Positions 44,417 through 54,419 of a stretch of DNA of 64,000 nt are shown here, piece by piece. Numbering within the stretch: the stretch's first letter is position 1; every line of letters begins with the position of its first letter. The notes under the pieces are model-generated. The model saw only the letters and a list, made by a program, of their open reading frames with translations. It searched no databases and was not told the origin of the DNA. Source of the stretch: Constrictibacter sp. MBR-5. Its GTDB lineage: Bacteria; Pseudomonadota; Alphaproteobacteria; JAJUGE01. Location of the stretch: the NCBI RefSeq assembly GCF_040549485.1, contig NZ_JBEPTK010000001.1, positions 372,001 to 436,000 of the forward strand. The letters are read 5' to 3'. A program made the position numbers and the translations under genes.

Positions 44417-45100
44417 ATGGCAAGCATCCGCAAATTCCTGTTCGACGTCTCGTTCGACGATGCCGCGAGCGGCGGCTCGCCAGCGGAACCGGAGGTCCAG
44501 GACGAGGCACCTCCCCCTCCTCCGACGTACAACGAGGACGAACTCGAGGCGGCACGCGCCGAGGCTCGTGCAATCGGCTACGCCGCCGGCGAACAGGCGG
44601 AACGCGGGCGCTCAGAGAGGCTGGCGGCCGAAGCCGTCGCAGATTTGATCGGCCGCCTCGATGTGCTCGCAGAGGACATCTCCGCCATCTCGGCGGCTGC
44701 GGAAAGGCGGGCGACGGAGATCGGTCTCGCCGTGGCGCGCAAGCTGGTCCCGGACCTGCTCCGGCGCGAGGGCGCCGGCGAGATCGAGGCGGTGATCCGC
44801 ACATCGCTGCGCGACATGTTCGAAGAGCCACGCATCGTCCTGCGCGTCTCCGACGCGATGCTCGACCTCGTGAAGGCGCGCGCAGACGCGGTCGCCGGCG
44901 AGAGCGGTTTCGACGGGAAGATCGTCATTCTCGCCGAGGAAGGAATGGTCGATGGCGACTGTCGGATCGAATGGGCCGACGGTGGCGTCGAACGCAGCGC
45001 AGCGAGGCTGAGTGCACAGATCGAAACCGCGGTGAGCCGGGCTCTATCCGGCGGCGCGGCGACCTCCCGGGGCGAACCCGGCGACCACATCGGCACATGA
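44417..45100 (+). CDS. fliH: Flagellar assembly protein FliH
   Basis: A 227-residue protein: start ASIRKFLFDVSFDD (alphaproteobacterial FliH type), Pro run, then a long coiled coil with A-x-x-x-G type repeats (EAARAEARAIGYAAGEQAE) and the C-terminal ATPase-binding domain (LAVARKLVPDLLRREGAGEI; GDCRIEWADGGVERS). FliH holds and restrains the FliI ATPase; no fliI is in the window. ATG at 44417 has TAGGAGC upstream; a longer frame overlapping fliG is rejected. Confidence 0.87.
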   Translation: MASIRKFLFDVSFDDAASGGSPAEPEVQDEAPPPPPTYNEDELEAARAEARAIGYAAGEQAERGRSERLAAEAVADLIGRLDVLAEDISAISAAAERRATEIGLAVARKLVPDLLRREGAGEIEAVIRTSLRDMFEEPRIVLRVSDAMLDLVKARADAVAGESGFDGKIVILAEEGMVDGDCRIEWADGGVERSAARLSAQIETAVSRALSGGAATSRGEPGDHIGT

Positions 45101-45130
45101 CCGGCGGCAACGCCACTCTGGAGGCTCCGT

Positions 45131-45484
45131 ATGGGCGACAAGGACGGTTTGAATTTGGAAGAACTGCGTAGCGGGACCGGCCTGCCGGCGACGCCCGACG
45201 ACGATCGCTTCGATCACCCGGAGTCGCGCCTGCACGGAGCGACCGAGTTGGAGGCCGTCTACGACATTCCGGTTCAGATGTCGGCCGTGCTCGGCAAGGC
45301 GACGATGCAGGTGAGCCAGCTGCTGAAGCTCGGCCGTGGCGCGGTGGTCGAACTCGACCGCAAGGTCGGTGAGGCCATAGACATCTACGTCAACAACCGG
45401 CTCGTCGCCCGCGGCGAAGTGGTCGTGGTGGATGATCGTCTGGGCGTAACGATGACCGAGATCATCAAGTCGGACCGGAGCTGA
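45131..45484 (+). CDS. fliN: Flagellar motor switch protein FliN
   Basis: A 117-residue FliN: ELEAVYDIPVQMSAVLGKATM and VSQLLKLGRGAVVELDRKVGE, then VNNRLVARGEVVVVDDRLGV, the SpoA fold shared with FliM. It forms the base of the C-ring. N-terminal 35 residues are a polar extension. Good CTGGAGG site before the ATG. Confidence 0.93.
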   Translation: MGDKDGLNLEELRSGTGLPATPDDDRFDHPESRLHGATELEAVYDIPVQMSAVLGKATMQVSQLLKLGRGAVVELDRKVGEAIDIYVNNRLVARGEVVVVDDRLGVTMTEIIKSDRS

Positions 45485-45488
45485 ACAC

Positions 45489-46328
45489 GTGGCGACCGCC
45501 CCTGCATCAGCCTCCGCCGACGCCCCCTTGTCGCTGCCCCGCATCGGGCTGCGCACGGGGTTCGACACGGCCACGGTGCTGGGTATCGCCAGTGGGTTCC
45601 TGCTGGTCGGTGCCGCCGTTGTGCTGGGAGGATCATCGGTCGCCTTTCTCGATGCGGCGTCCTTCCTGATCGTCGTCGGCGGGACGCTGGGCGTCAGCAT
45701 CGCCTCCTACAGCTGGACGGAAGTCGGTGCCGCGCGCCGCGTGCTGGTGCGCACGCTCCGCCGCCCGGCGATCGCACCGCGCGATGCCGCCCTGCTCGTC
45801 CTCGGCGTCGCCGACAATGCCAGGCGCCGCGGCGTCCTCGCGCTGCAGCCGCTGCTGCCACAGCTGCGCCGGTTCCCGTTTCTGGTCAACGGCCTCGGCT
45901 TGATCCTCGATGGATTGGGGATCGGCGAGGTGGAGACCTCGCTGCGACAGGAGATCGAGGCCACCACAGCACGCCACGCGACAGGAGCCGCCTTCATGCG
46001 CAAGGCCGCAGAGGTCGCTCCCGCGATGGGGCTGATCGGCACGCTCGTGGGTCTTGTCCAGATGCTTGGCAGACTGGAAGACCCGACCTCCATCGGCCCG
46101 GCCATGGCGGTCGCGCTGCTCACGACCCTCTATGGCGCGGTCCTCGCCAACATGCTGTTCGCACCGCTCGCCACGAAGCTGGAGCGGAATGCGACGGAGG
46201 AGGCGCTCGTCAGTCAGATCTATCTGACGGGGCTCGTTTCGATCCTCCGCCAGGAGAACCCTCGCCGGCTGGAGCTGCAGCTGAATACGCTGCTGCCGCC
46301 CGCTCAACGCCTGAACGTGTTCAACTAG
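45489..46328 (+). CDS. MotA/TolQ/ExbB-type proton channel protein
   Basis: A 279-residue membrane protein: helices at about 30-50 and 55-75, a cytoplasmic loop, then AEVAPAMGLIGTLVGLVQML and AVALLTTLYGAVLANMLFAPLA, the MotA-type proton-channel helices. This corresponds to the extra MotA-like gene found between fliN and flbD in several alphaproteobacteria. No motB partner lies next to it. GTG start at 45489, five bases after the fliN stop. A stator or assembly role is possible. Confidence 0.8.
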   Translation: MATAPASASADAPLSLPRIGLRTGFDTATVLGIASGFLLVGAAVVLGGSSVAFLDAASFLIVVGGTLGVSIASYSWTEVGAARRVLVRTLRRPAIAPRDAALLVLGVADNARRRGVLALQPLLPQLRRFPFLVNGLGLILDGLGIGEVETSLRQEIEATTARHATGAAFMRKAAEVAPAMGLIGTLVGLVQMLGRLEDPTSIGPAMAVALLTTLYGAVLANMLFAPLATKLERNATEEALVSQIYLTGLVSILRQENPRRLELQLNTLLPPAQRLNVFN

Positions 46329-46351
46329 TCGAAGTCCGGGAGATTTATGTA

Positions 46352-47746
<1,395 letters not shown>

Positions 47747-47784
47747 CGACCCCGCAGACGATGGCCTGAGATCAGATCCCCATC

Positions 47785-49869
47785 ATGGCAAACGCAGCAC
47801 AGGCTCCCGCGGCCGCGATATTGAAGGCGCTGAAGCGGGGCGAACTGGCCCTGGCGCTCGGCATCGTCGGCATCCTCGTGATGCTGATCATGCCGATGCC
47901 GACCTGGCTGCTCGACCTGTGCCTGGCCATAAGCATCACCTTCTCGGTCCTCGTGCTGATGACGGTGCTGTTCATCGAGAAGCCGCTCGACTTTAGCTCG
48001 TTCCCGACCGTGCTGCTGATCGCAACCATGCTGCGCCTCGGGCTCAACATGGCGTCGACGCGTCTGATCCTGAGCGAAGGACATGAGGGCCCCTCAGCCG
48101 CCGGCCAGGTGATCGAGGCCTTCGGCAAGTTCGTCATGGGCGGGAACTTCGTCATCGGCATCATCGTGTTCGCGATTCTGGTGATCGTGAACTTCGTCGT
48201 CATCACCAAGGGTTCGGGGCGCATCGCCGAGGTCGGCGCGCGCTTCAACCTCGACGCCATGCCGGGCAAGCAGATGGCGATCGACGCGGACCTTTCGGCG
48301 GGCCTAATCGACGAAACGCAGGCCCGCACCCGGCGTAAGATGCTGGAGGACGAAAGCCAGTTCTTCGGTGCCATGGACGGCTCGGCGAAGTTCGTCAGGG
48401 GTGACGCGATCGCCGGCCTGCTGATCACGTTCATCAACGTCATCGGCGGTATCATCATCGGCACAGCCCAGATGGGACTGAGCCTGGGCGACGCGGCCTC
48501 CACCTATACCGTTCTCACCGTCGGCGACGGCCTGGTGTCTCAGATCCCGGCACTCATCGTCTCGACCGCAGCCGGCCTGCTGGTCTCCAAGGCCGGCGTC
48601 GTCGGAACCGCTGACAAGGCACTGTTCGGTCAGCTCGGCGGCTATCCCACCGCCCTGGGCGTCAGCGCGTTCCTGATGGGTACGATGTCCCTGTTGCCCG
48701 GCATCCCGATGCTGCCGTTCCTCGCGATTGCGGGAGGGGCCGGCTGGCTGGCATGGCAAGGCGCGCGCAATGCTGCGACCGTAGTTACCGATGCGGCCGA
48801 CGCTGCCACCGCCGCGGCCCAGGCACCGGCAGCCGACGAACCCATCGCAACCGCCCTTCAGATCGACGAGGTCCGCCTCGAGCTCGGCTATGCGCTGCTG
48901 ACGCTGGTCAGCGGTGAGAACGGCACCCGCCTCACCGATCAGATCAAGGGCCTGCGCCGCCAGCTGGCAGGCGAGATGGGCTTCGTGCTGCCGTCGGTGC
49001 GCATCCAGGACAACATGCAGCTGCCGCCCAACGGCTACGTCCTGCGTATCAAGGAAATCGAATCCGGCAAGGGCGAACTCCGGCCCGGGATGCTGCTGGC
49101 GATGGATCCGTCCGGCGGCACCGTGGCATTGCCCGGCGAGGACACAACCGAACCGACATTCGGCCTTGCGGCGCGCTGGATCCGCGAGAGCGATCGGGAG
49201 GAGGCGCAGTTCCGCGGCTACACCGTCGTCGACCCGGCGACGGTCATTACCACGCACCTGACCGAGCTCATTCGCGACAACATGGCCGATCTGCTGTCCT
49301 ACGCCGAGACGCAGAAGCTGCTCGACGAACTGCCGAAGGAGCACCAGAAGCTCGTCGGCGACGTCATCCCGTCGCAGATTTCGGTCGGCACGCTGCAGCG
49401 CATTCTGCAGAACCTGCTGCATGAGCGCGTCTCGGTCCGCGACCTGCCGACGATCTTGGAAGGCGTGTCGGAGGCCTGTGCCTTCACGCGGAACGTCACG
49501 ATGATCACCGAGCACGTCCGCACTCGCCTCGCCCGCCAGTTGTCGGACGCCTATGGCGACCATGAGGGCGTCCTGCCGCTGATCCCATTGACCGCGGCCT
49601 GGGAGCAGGCATTCGCCGAAGCGCTCATCGGCGAAGGCGAGGAGAAGCAGCTCGCCATGGCGCCGAGCAAGCTCCAGGAGTTCATCCGCGCGGTGCGCGA
49701 GACGTTCGACCGGCGCGCCGTGCTGGGCGAGGTGCCGGTCCTGCTGACGAGCCCCGGCATCCGGCCCTACGTCCGCTCGATCGTCGAGCGCTTTCGGGCC
49801 AACACGCCCGTGCTCTCGCAGAACGAGATCCACCCGCGGGCGCGCATCAAGACCGTCGGCCACGTGTGA
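47785..49869 (+). CDS. flhA: Flagellar export gate protein FlhA
   Basis: A 694-residue FlhA. Eight predicted membrane helices occupy residues 20-320, with the FHIPEP-family segment in the cytoplasmic loop (GSGRIAEVGARFNLDAMPGK, the site of proton/export coupling: Arg-Phe-x-Leu-Asp-Ala-Met-Pro-Gly-Lys). The large cytoplasmic domain (350-694) binds chaperone-substrate complexes. ATG at 47785 with a weak site. Confidence 0.95.
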   Translation: MANAAQAPAAAILKALKRGELALALGIVGILVMLIMPMPTWLLDLCLAISITFSVLVLMTVLFIEKPLDFSSFPTVLLIATMLRLGLNMASTRLILSEGHEGPSAAGQVIEAFGKFVMGGNFVIGIIVFAILVIVNFVVITKGSGRIAEVGARFNLDAMPGKQMAIDADLSAGLIDETQARTRRKMLEDESQFFGAMDGSAKFVRGDAIAGLLITFINVIGGIIIGTAQMGLSLGDAASTYTVLTVGDGLVSQIPALIVSTAAGLLVSKAGVVGTADKALFGQLGGYPTALGVSAFLMGTMSLLPGIPMLPFLAIAGGAGWLAWQGARNAATVVTDAADAATAAAQAPAADEPIATALQIDEVRLELGYALLTLVSGENGTRLTDQIKGLRRQLAGEMGFVLPSVRIQDNMQLPPNGYVLRIKEIESGKGELRPGMLLAMDPSGGTVALPGEDTTEPTFGLAARWIRESDREEAQFRGYTVVDPATVITTHLTELIRDNMADLLSYAETQKLLDELPKEHQKLVGDVIPSQISVGTLQRILQNLLHERVSVRDLPTILEGVSEACAFTRNVTMITEHVRTRLARQLSDAYGDHEGVLPLIPLTAAWEQAFAEALIGEGEEKQLAMAPSKLQEFIRAVRETFDRRAVLGEVPVLLTSPGIRPYVRSIVERFRANTPVLSQNEIHPRARIKTVGHV

Positions 49870-49883
49870 GCTGAGGCCGCGCC

Positions 49884-50960
49884 GTGCTCCTCCGCACCAT
49901 CATCGGTACCGACATGCGCGACGGCATGCGGCGGGTGCGCGAGCAGCTGGGCGACGACGCCATCATCGTGCAGGTCGAGGACCTGGAGGGCGGCGGCGTC
50001 ATGCTGCTGGCCGCGGCGGACGGCAGCGTGCCGGTGGCCCAGCCGCCCGCAGCGAGTGCGCCTCCGCCCGAGCGCCCGGCAAAGCGGCCTGGACTGACGA
50101 AGCCGCAGTTCCCGCCGGCGCCGAAGCCGGCCGCCGAGCCCGCGATGGCCCCCGCCCCGCCGCCCCGCATGGGAGCGGAGCGGATCCTCGACCGCGTTGC
50201 CGAAGCGCTGTCGTTTCACCGCGTGGCGCCGCCGATCGCCGAGGCGCTGATCGACGCGGTCGAGGCGGGCGACTGGAGCGATCCACAGCAGGCCCTCGCC
50301 GGGGCGCTCGGCAGCGCGCTCGGCTTCTCCGACACGCCGCCGCCGGCGATCGCGGCGCCGATGCTGCTGGTCGGCTCGGCCGGCACCGGCAAGACGGTGA
50401 CGCTCGCCAAGCTGGCCGCCGAGGCGGTCATCGCCGGGCGGCGGATCGGCATCGTCTCCGCCGACATCGGCCGAGCCGGCGGCCTCGCCCAGATCAACAC
50501 CTTCGCCGAGGCCCTCGGCACCGATGTGCTGCAGGCCGTCGGCCCGCGCGACATCCAGGACGCGATGATCGCGCTCGGCGGCTGCGAGGCCGTCTTCGTC
50601 GACACGCCGGCCGCCACGCCCTTCGTGCCGGAGGACGTGGCCGACATCGTCAAGCTGGCCCGCGCGGCGCGCGGCCAGATCGTGCCCGTCTTCGCCGCCG
50701 GCAACGACCCCCTGGAGAGCGCCGAAGCCGCCGCCGTCTGGCGCGAGGCGGGTGCCGCGCGCTGCATCGTCACGCGCACCGACACGGCGCGGCGGCTGGG
50801 CGGACTGCTCGCCGTGGCGGCCGCCGGCCTCGTCGTCTCCGACATCGGCGTCTCGCGCGCCATCGCCCACGGCCTCGCCGCGGCGACCCCGGCGCGCGTC
50901 GCCGAGATGCTCCTCGCCGCCCCCGGCGTCCCGTCCACCCAGAAGCGGTCCGTCCGATGA
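49884..50960 (+). CDS. flhF: SRP-type GTPase FlhF-like
   Basis: A 358-residue protein with an N-terminal basic segment (LLRTIIGTDMRDGMRRVREQ), a Pro-rich linker, and an SRP-GTPase-type NG domain. G1 is GSAGTGKTVTLAKLAAEA; G2 resembles DxxR (VSADIGRAGGLAQ); G3 reads DTPAATP rather than DTAGR; and G4 reads TRTD rather than TKLD. The altered G3/G4 suggest weak or lost GTPase cycling. FlhF places flagella at the pole. GTG start at 49884; overlaps flhG by ATGA. Confidence 0.85.
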   Translation: MLLRTIIGTDMRDGMRRVREQLGDDAIIVQVEDLEGGGVMLLAAADGSVPVAQPPAASAPPPERPAKRPGLTKPQFPPAPKPAAEPAMAPAPPPRMGAERILDRVAEALSFHRVAPPIAEALIDAVEAGDWSDPQQALAGALGSALGFSDTPPPAIAAPMLLVGSAGTGKTVTLAKLAAEAVIAGRRIGIVSADIGRAGGLAQINTFAEALGTDVLQAVGPRDIQDAMIALGGCEAVFVDTPAATPFVPEDVADIVKLARAARGQIVPVFAAGNDPLESAEAAAVWREAGAARCIVTRTDTARRLGGLLAVAAAGLVVSDIGVSRAIAHGLAAATPARVAEMLLAAPGVPSTQKRSVR

Positions 50961-51745
50961 GCGACCCGAACACCGACCCCGCCGTTCGCCGCACCGGCGG
51001 CGCCGGCCGCATCCTGGCCGTCGCGTCCGGGAAGGGCGGCGTCGGCAAGACCTGGTTCTCGGTCACGCTCGCCTCGGCGCTGGCCCGGATGGGCCGGCGC
51101 GTCCTCGTCTTCGACGGCGACCTCGGCCTCGCCAACGTCGACGTCCAGCTCGGCATCGTCGCCAAGCGCCACCTCGGCACCGTCCTCGCCGGCACGGTGA
51201 CGCTGCAGGGCGCCATCACCCCCTACCCCGCCGGCGGCTTCGACGTGATCGCGGGCAGCTCCGGCTCGGGCAGCCTGGCGAGCCTGACGCTGCCGCAGCT
51301 GATCGAGATGGCGCGCGCCCTGCGCGAGGCGGCCGCCGGCTACGACGACACCATCATCGACATCAGCGCCGGCCTGGACCGGACGGTGCGCCGCCTCTCG
51401 CAGCTGGCCGGCACCTGCCTGGTCGTCACCACCGGCGAGCCGACGTCGATCACCGACGCCTATGCCTTCATCAAGCTCAGCCACGCCGAGCGGCCGGAGG
51501 GCGACATGCGCATCGTCGTCAACATGGCCGAGACCCGCGCCGAGGGCGAGCGGACCTATGGCGCGCTGCTGAAGGCCTGCCGCAGCTTCCTCGGCACCGA
51601 GCCGCCGCTGGCGGGCATCGTGCGCCGCGACCGCAAGGTGCCGGACGCCATCCGCCACCAGACGCCGCTGCTGGTCCGCCACCCGGGTGCAGAGGCGGCC
51701 GTCGACGTCGAGGCTGTCGCCGAGCGGCTGCTCGCACCGCGATGA
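50957..51745 (+). CDS. flhG: MinD/ParA-type ATPase FlhG (FleN)
   Basis: A 262-residue deviant-Walker ATPase: ASGKGGVGKTWFSVTLASAL (signature Lys26 and Lys31), VFDGDLGLANVDVQLG with Walker A' Asp, and the FlhG-specific 'DIsAGLDRTVRRL' region. FlhG limits flagellar number with FlhF. It starts inside the flhF stop (ATGA) and its own stop overlaps the next ATG in the same way. Confidence 0.9.
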   Translation: MSDPNTDPAVRRTGGAGRILAVASGKGGVGKTWFSVTLASALARMGRRVLVFDGDLGLANVDVQLGIVAKRHLGTVLAGTVTLQGAITPYPAGGFDVIAGSSGSGSLASLTLPQLIEMARALREAAAGYDDTIIDISAGLDRTVRRLSQLAGTCLVVTTGEPTSITDAYAFIKLSHAERPEGDMRIVVNMAETRAEGERTYGALLKACRSFLGTEPPLAGIVRRDRKVPDAIRHQTPLLVRHPGAEAAVDVEAVAERLLAPR

Positions 51746-53259
51746 CGACCGTCGGCGGGCCAGCCCCCGGCGCCGTCCCCGCCGCGGCACCCGTCCAGCC
51801 GGTGGCCGAGGTCGGGCCGCAGGCGGCGCGGCCGGAGGGCCGGCCGCCGAGCCCGCAGGGGCCCGCACAGGCGCCCCAGGGACCGCGGGTCACGGCCCGC
51901 CTGCCGGCCGACCTCTATCTGCTCCTCCTGCGCGCCGGCCCGCTCACCGCCACGGTCGAGGGGCGCAGCGGCGCCGGCGAGACGGTGCTGCGTTTCGCCG
52001 ACGGCCGGACGGCGGCCCTGCCGCTGGGCGACGCCTTCGCGCGCGGCGCCACCCTGCTGCTGCGCGCCAATGCCGACATGGCGCGGCTGGAGGCGCTCGT
52101 GACGCTGGCGCCGGCCGACCCGCGCGCCGCAGCCAAACCCGGCGAGACGGCGGCGCCCCAGCCGGCGAAGCCGGCGTCCGCCGTGCCCACCGCCCCGCCG
52201 CCGCCGGCGACGGCCGAACTGGTCGCACCGCCGCCGGCACAGCCGGGCCGGGCGGCGCCGCAGTTCGCGGCCGACCTGTGGCCGGGCGACCGCATCATGC
52301 TGCGCCTGCCGGACGCCGCCGGCGGACGGCCGGTGCCGGCACTGGTGCTCGGCGGCGCGCCGCTGCAGCCGGTGCAGATCGCGGGCCCGTTCGGCCGCGC
52401 CGCACTCGACGCCTCGCAGCCGCTCCAGCCGGGGCGCAGCCTGCCGCTGCTGCCGGCCAGTCCCCTGCCCGGCCCCGTCGGGCCACTCGGCACGCTGGCG
52501 GCACTCGGCAGCGCCTGGCCGCGGCTCGAGGCGCTGTTCGGCGCCACGCCCGGCGCACCCGCGGGCTTCGTGCCCGGCGCGCCGCTCCAGGCGCAGCTCG
52601 CGCCGGCCGGCGGCGCGCCGCTCTCGATCGAGCAGGCGGCGCAGCTGATCCAGGCGGCGCACACGGCGGCTCACCCGACGGCGCTGGCGGCGCTAGTGCA
52701 TGCCGCGCTGCCGGCCTTGCAGAACGGCCCGGCCGGGCTGGCCGAGGCGCTGTTCTTCATGTCGGCCGCGCGGCGCTCGGACCCGGCGCAGTGGCTGGGC
52801 GACGACCTGATGCGGATCGCCGCCGATGCCGAGGGCGGCCAGCCGCTCGCCCGCATGCTCGACGACTTCGTGCGCATCGGCCGCCTGCCCGACGCCGACG
52901 GACCGTGGCAGAGCTGGCTGGTGCCGTTCTGGGAGAACGACGCCCTGCGCCAGCTGCGCATCCACCTGCACCGCCGCGGCGACGGCCCCGACCAGGCCGG
53001 CGGCCAGCGCTTCCTGGTCGAGACGGAGCTGAGCCGGCTCGGCGCGCTGCAACTCGACGGCTTCTTCCGCGAGCGGCACCTGCGCATCGTCCTGCGCTCG
53101 CAGCGGCCGCTGCCGCGGGCCGGCCAGCGCGACATCGAGGACGCCTTCCGCGACCGGCTGCTGTCCGACGACCTGACCGGCGAGATCGCCTTCGACGGCA
53201 CCGGCCGCTTCGTCTCGGTCGACTATGCGCCGGAGCCGATGGAGGGCCTGTTCGCCTGA
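51742..53259 (+). CDS. Pro/Ala-rich protein of the flagellar cluster, FliK-like C-terminus possible
   Basis: A 505-residue protein, last gene of the flhA-flhF-flhG run by ATGA overlap. A Pro/Ala/Gln-rich N-terminal half (including PAPPPPATAELVAPPPAQP) precedes a folded C-terminal half with WQSWLVPFWENDALRQLRIH, FLVETELSRLGALQLDGFF and EDAFRDRLLSDDLTGEIAF. The order 'strand - long helix - acidic strand' and the Leu-Gly pair resemble a FliK-type domain, but not convincingly. The frame is open back to 50752 across flhG; the overlap start is preferred. Function unknown; regulation or export control of flagella is a guess from context. Confidence 0.6.
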   Translation: MTTVGGPAPGAVPAAAPVQPVAEVGPQAARPEGRPPSPQGPAQAPQGPRVTARLPADLYLLLLRAGPLTATVEGRSGAGETVLRFADGRTAALPLGDAFARGATLLLRANADMARLEALVTLAPADPRAAAKPGETAAPQPAKPASAVPTAPPPPATAELVAPPPAQPGRAAPQFAADLWPGDRIMLRLPDAAGGRPVPALVLGGAPLQPVQIAGPFGRAALDASQPLQPGRSLPLLPASPLPGPVGPLGTLAALGSAWPRLEALFGATPGAPAGFVPGAPLQAQLAPAGGAPLSIEQAAQLIQAAHTAAHPTALAALVHAALPALQNGPAGLAEALFFMSAARRSDPAQWLGDDLMRIAADAEGGQPLARMLDDFVRIGRLPDADGPWQSWLVPFWENDALRQLRIHLHRRGDGPDQAGGQRFLVETELSRLGALQLDGFFRERHLRIVLRSQRPLPRAGQRDIEDAFRDRLLSDDLTGEIAFDGTGRFVSVDYAPEPMEGLFA

Positions 53260-53612
53260 ACGGTCCTTCCCCGGGCGTTCAGGGAGCATTGCCGAACATT
53301 CCCTTTCATTCCTTTTCGCTCCTTTTCATTCCCTGCGCCTGTGTTTCCGGCCAGTCGTTTCCGGCCCGGCGGAGGGCGGGTCCGAGACGGCCCCGGGCGA
53401 GTGCGCGACATTCCCTTTCATTCCCTTTCATTCCCTTTCCTTCCCGTTCATGGGTCGGTCGGCGAACGGCCTCGTCTTCACATATCCGACAGCGTCCCCG
53501 GCGGCGGCCGGCCGGTCTTCACAGATGGCACCTGCCGAGGCCGAGGCCAAGCACGATAGCGGACCATTTACCTATGCGTGCCGCACAGCGCATCGCACCG
53601 CCGGCCGAACCG
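53260..53612. other. Non-coding gap with pyrimidine-rich repeats
   Basis: About 350 bases without a gene between the flagellar run and a convergent lipoprotein gene. It contains two clusters of TTCCYTTTCA-like units (53297-53334 degenerate; 53411-53450 regular) and two GTCTTCACA copies at 53474 and 53517. Frames across it are low-complexity Phe/Pro/Ser and not believable. Confidence 0.5.
53411..53450 (+). repeat. 10-base tandem repeat, four units
   Basis: TTCCCTTTCA, TTCCCTTTCA, TTCCCTTTCC and TTCCCGTTCA stand head to tail. An inverted related stretch lies at 35261-35286. Not a CRISPR: no spacers. Confidence 0.7.
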
Positions 53613-54182
53613 TCAGCTCTTCGGGAACTCGACTCGCGGCCCCAGCGTGGCGGTCACCTTGCTGGCGTCGAACACGTCATTGCGGTCCGCCGGGCGCGCA
53701 TCCAGCATTTCGATCGTCGCGAATGCCTCGTAGGAATCGCGGGTCACGACCTGCGGCCGTTGCCAGTAGCCGGGCAGCGTCGAATAGTAGGGGAAGCCGG
53801 CGAAGCCGGGGCCATAGCCGAGGCCGGCCCCGTAGCCGTAGAAGCCGGGGGCAGAATAATAGCGTTCGACGTCGACCTGCCGTTCGGTCTCGTCATCGAC
53901 GACGGCGAAGTAGGGGTGACCGGTGCGCTGGGCGAGTTCGGCCGCGTGGAACAGCAGATAGGATTCGACCGTCTCGCGCGACGTGGCGGCGTTGCCGTCG
54001 AAGCTGACGCGGTAGCGGTTCTCGGACAGCTGCGTCGTGCGATAGCCTTCGTCCGTGGGCGAATCCGCCTGGCGGTAGGTGGTCGGTCCGGCGCAGGCAC
54101 CGACCACCATCGCGGCGGCGAAGGCGGCGGCGAAACAGCCGAGGCGGCGGCGGTCGTAGGTGCCAGTGCGTGTTCTGGCCAT
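53613..54182 (-). CDS. CC0125/CC1285-type lipoprotein
   Basis: A 189-residue exported protein. The signal peptide LGCFAAAFAAAMVVGACAGP has a lipobox-like VGAC, so Cys near residue 30 would be lipidated. ENRYRVSFDGNAATSRETVE and YLLFHAAELAQRTGHPYF match the family in which an oxidative-stress-like fold begins 'YRV.F.GN..TsretVe.Y'. A Gly/Tyr-rich stretch (GFYGYGAGLGYGPGF) follows. ATG at 54182. It is anchored in the inner or outer membrane facing the periplasm; role unknown. Confidence 0.78.
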   Translation of the reverse strand: MARTRTGTYDRRRLGCFAAAFAAAMVVGACAGPTTYRQADSPTDEGYRTTQLSENRYRVSFDGNAATSRETVESYLLFHAAELAQRTGHPYFAVVDDETERQVDVERYYSAPGFYGYGAGLGYGPGFAGFPYYSTLPGYWQRPQVVTRDSYEAFATIEMLDARPADRNDVFDASKVTATLGPRVEFPKS

Positions 54183-54419
54183 CGCTGAACTCCCTGTGGC
54201 TGGTCTCGATACCCGCCAAACAAGGACCCGCGACGATAGTGCCACGCTGGCGGCAAAAAGGCCGGCCGCAGGCCCCGTGGCCGGTCCCGCCGCGGAGGCG
54301 AACATCGCTTCTCGTGCGGCGACGGCGCGGCGCCCGGTCCCGTCGCGGTCGTGCGGTACCATATCGGGCCGAGACCGATGACGGGCCGCGGATGCGGCTT
54401 CTGCAACGCGAGGTGGCGC

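Noticed and set aside
53411-53450. CRISPR array
   Set aside because: Units are 10 bases long and directly adjacent, with no spacers and no cas genes nearby.
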